From: Roseovarius sp.
GTDB taxonomy: Bacteria > Pseudomonadota > Alphaproteobacteria > Rhodobacterales > Rhodobacteraceae
Length of the DNA stretch: 6,539 bases
Direction: 5' to 3'
Assembly (NCBI GenBank): GCA_023260815.1
Contig: JALQUE010000069.1
Span: 1 to 6,539 of the forward strand
Part shown: piece by piece, positions 5,878-6,539 of the stretch
Position numbering within the stretch: position 1 is the first letter of the stretch
Layout: each line of letters begins with the position of its first letter
Made by a program: the position numbers and the translations under genes
Notes under the pieces: model-generated
Seen by the model: only the letters and a program-made list of their open reading frames with translations
The model's database searches: none
Told to the model about the DNA's origin: nothing

Positions 5878-6333
5878 ATGCCAGACGTTGGCCTTGATAA
5901 GGGGAACAAAATGAAAGCCGAAGTCTTTCTGCCCGAGGATTATCACCCGGCCGAAGATGAGCCGTTCATGAATGACCGGCAACTTGAGTATTTTCGTCGC
6001 AAATTGATTAATTGGAAAAACGACCTTCTGGAAGATAGCCGCGACACGATTGAAGGGCTGCAAGACGGGACCCGCGCGATTCCCGATGTTGCGGACCGTG
6101 CCAGCGAAGAAACGGACCGCGCACTGGAACTGCGCACTCGGGATCGGCAACGCAAGCTGGTCGCCAAGATCGACGCTGCGCTGCGCCGAATCGAAAATGG
6201 CGAATACGGCTACTGCGAAGTCACCGGCGAGCCGATCAGCCTCAAGCGGCTGGATGCACGCCCCATCGCGACAATGAGCCTCGAAGCGCAGGAGCGCCAC
6301 GAGCGTCGAGAGAAGGTTCATCGCGACGACTGA
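5878..6333 (+). CDS. dksA: DksA, RNA polymerase-binding transcription factor (form lacking the zinc ligands)
   Basis: DksA binds in the secondary channel of RNA polymerase and, with ppGpp, adjusts transcription of rRNA and biosynthesis genes. The protein is 151 residues from the ATG at 5878, or 140 from the in-frame ATG at 5911. The coiled coil spans about 33-107, and its tip 'IPDVADRASEE' (68-78) keeps the two aspartates and alanine essential in E. coli (here D70, D73, A75). The C-terminal globular part 'YGYCEVTGEPISLKRLDARP' (110-129) is clearly DksA. However, the four zinc cysteines of E. coli are here C113, T116, S134 and A137, so no zinc site can form. The second start, reading 'MKAEVFLPEDYHP', looks like the usual N-terminus of Rhodobacterales DksA. 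Both starts have a good ribosome site. The gene stands alone and ends in a terminator. Confidence 0.93.
   Translation: MPDVGLDKGNKMKAEVFLPEDYHPAEDEPFMNDRQLEYFRRKLINWKNDLLEDSRDTIEGLQDGTRAIPDVADRASEETDRALELRTRDRQRKLVAKIDAALRRIENGEYGYCEVTGEPISLKRLDARPIATMSLEAQERHERREKVHRDD
5899..5904 (+). promoter_or_regulatory. Internal ribosome binding site for the second dksA start
   Basis: AAGGGG lies 6 bases before the in-frame ATG at 5911. The first ATG at 5878 has its own site, GAGGAG (5866-5871), also 6 bases away. Sequence alone cannot say which is used; conservation of 'MKAEVFLP' favours the second. Confidence 0.5.
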
Positions 6334-6357
6334 ACGTGATGATCACAATCAATCATG

Positions 6358-6386
6358 AACGCCGGGGCTTTTGCTCCGGCGTTTTT
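6358..6386 (+). terminator. Intrinsic terminator of dksA
   Basis: AACGCCGGGGC (6358-6368) pairs with GCTCCGGCGTT (6373-6383) around a TTTT loop. This is an 11-bp GC-rich stem with one G·U pair, leading straight into a run of five T's (6382-6386). It lies 24 bases after the dksA stop and should insulate it from the monooxygenase gene. Confidence 0.9.
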
Positions 6387-6403
6387 CGTTCCAATAGGAC
6401 GCC

Positions 6404-6539
6404 ATGAGTTTGCTGGACACAAAGATACTGGTGATCGGGGCGGGCATCGGCGGCCTGACGGTCGCGCGCGCGCTTGCGCTGCGGGGCGCCGATGTGACCG
6501 TGCTCGAACAGGCCCCTGAAATCAGCGAAGTCGGCGCGG
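6404..6539 (+). CDS. FAD-dependent monooxygenase (UbiH / salicylate hydroxylase type), N-terminal fragment
   Basis: Only the first 45 residues are present; the gene runs off the right edge. 'KILVIGAGIGGLTVARALA' (7-25) is the GxGxxG dinucleotide-binding fold that binds FAD. 'DVTVLEQAPE' (30-39) ends the second strand with Glu35, which would bind the ribose of FAD. 'EVGA' at the edge fits the next family motif. AGGA lies 5 bases upstream of the ATG at 6404. The family uses NAD(P)H and oxygen to hydroxylate aromatic compounds; substrate and exact subfamily cannot be told from this fragment. It begins 17 bases after the dksA terminator, so either its promoter overlaps that hairpin or it relies on readthrough. 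Confidence 0.87.
   Translation, partial: MSLLDTKILVIGAGIGGLTVARALALRGADVTVLEQAPEISEVGA

Noticed and set aside
5770..6321. Minus-strand reading frame opposite dksA
   Set aside because: Complement of a clear dksA gene; no ribosome site or recognisable domain.

Overview
The window looks like a chromosomal segment from an alphaproteobacterium, most likely of the Rhodobacterales/Roseobacter group. This rests on the GC-rich coding style, the oversized TRAP-transporter permease, the DUF2927-type lipoprotein and a DksA whose sequence ('YGYCEVTGEPISLKRLDARP') matches the alphaproteobacterial form. No database search was run, so the taxonomic call comes from recognising protein families. No tRNA, rRNA, CRISPR array, insertion sequence or phage gene was seen.

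Layout. (1) The left end (to 1778, + strand) is the C-terminal part of a large DctM-type TRAP transporter permease, whose start lies outside the window. It is followed by a hairpin terminator (1809-1834) in the convergent gap. (2) From 1856 to 5719 the minus strand carries a four-gene cluster. In transcription order these are a MoxR-type AAA+ ATPase (5719-4880), a 284-base gap, a DUF2927 lipoprotein (4595-3228), a 55-residue two-helix membrane protein (3218-3051) and a CoxE-like VWA protein (3040-1856). The last three are separated by only 9-10 bases and are almost certainly one transcript. (3) A 158-base divergent region separates the ATPase from dksA (+ strand, to 6333), which ends in a strong terminator (6358-6386). 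(4) The right edge holds the first 45 codons of a FAD-dependent monooxygenase.

How the genes work together. MoxR-type ATPases and CoxE-like VWA proteins are known partners (CoxD/CoxE, RavA/ViaA, NorQ/NorD) that use ATP to mature or activate a client enzyme, often by metal-cofactor insertion. Here the pair is split by an envelope lipoprotein and a tiny membrane protein, and no client enzyme is visible. The four genes together are the best candidate in the window for a poorly described system; a link to the cell envelope is inference. DksA is a global transcription regulator acting on RNA polymerase, and this one lacks the zinc-finger cysteines.

The least explained DNA is the 284-base gap 4596-4879. 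It holds an 11-base perfect inverted repeat, a nested palindrome (TTCCTG-N3-CAGGA) that recurs just upstream of dksA, and further inverted repeats in what would be the lipoprotein mRNA leader.
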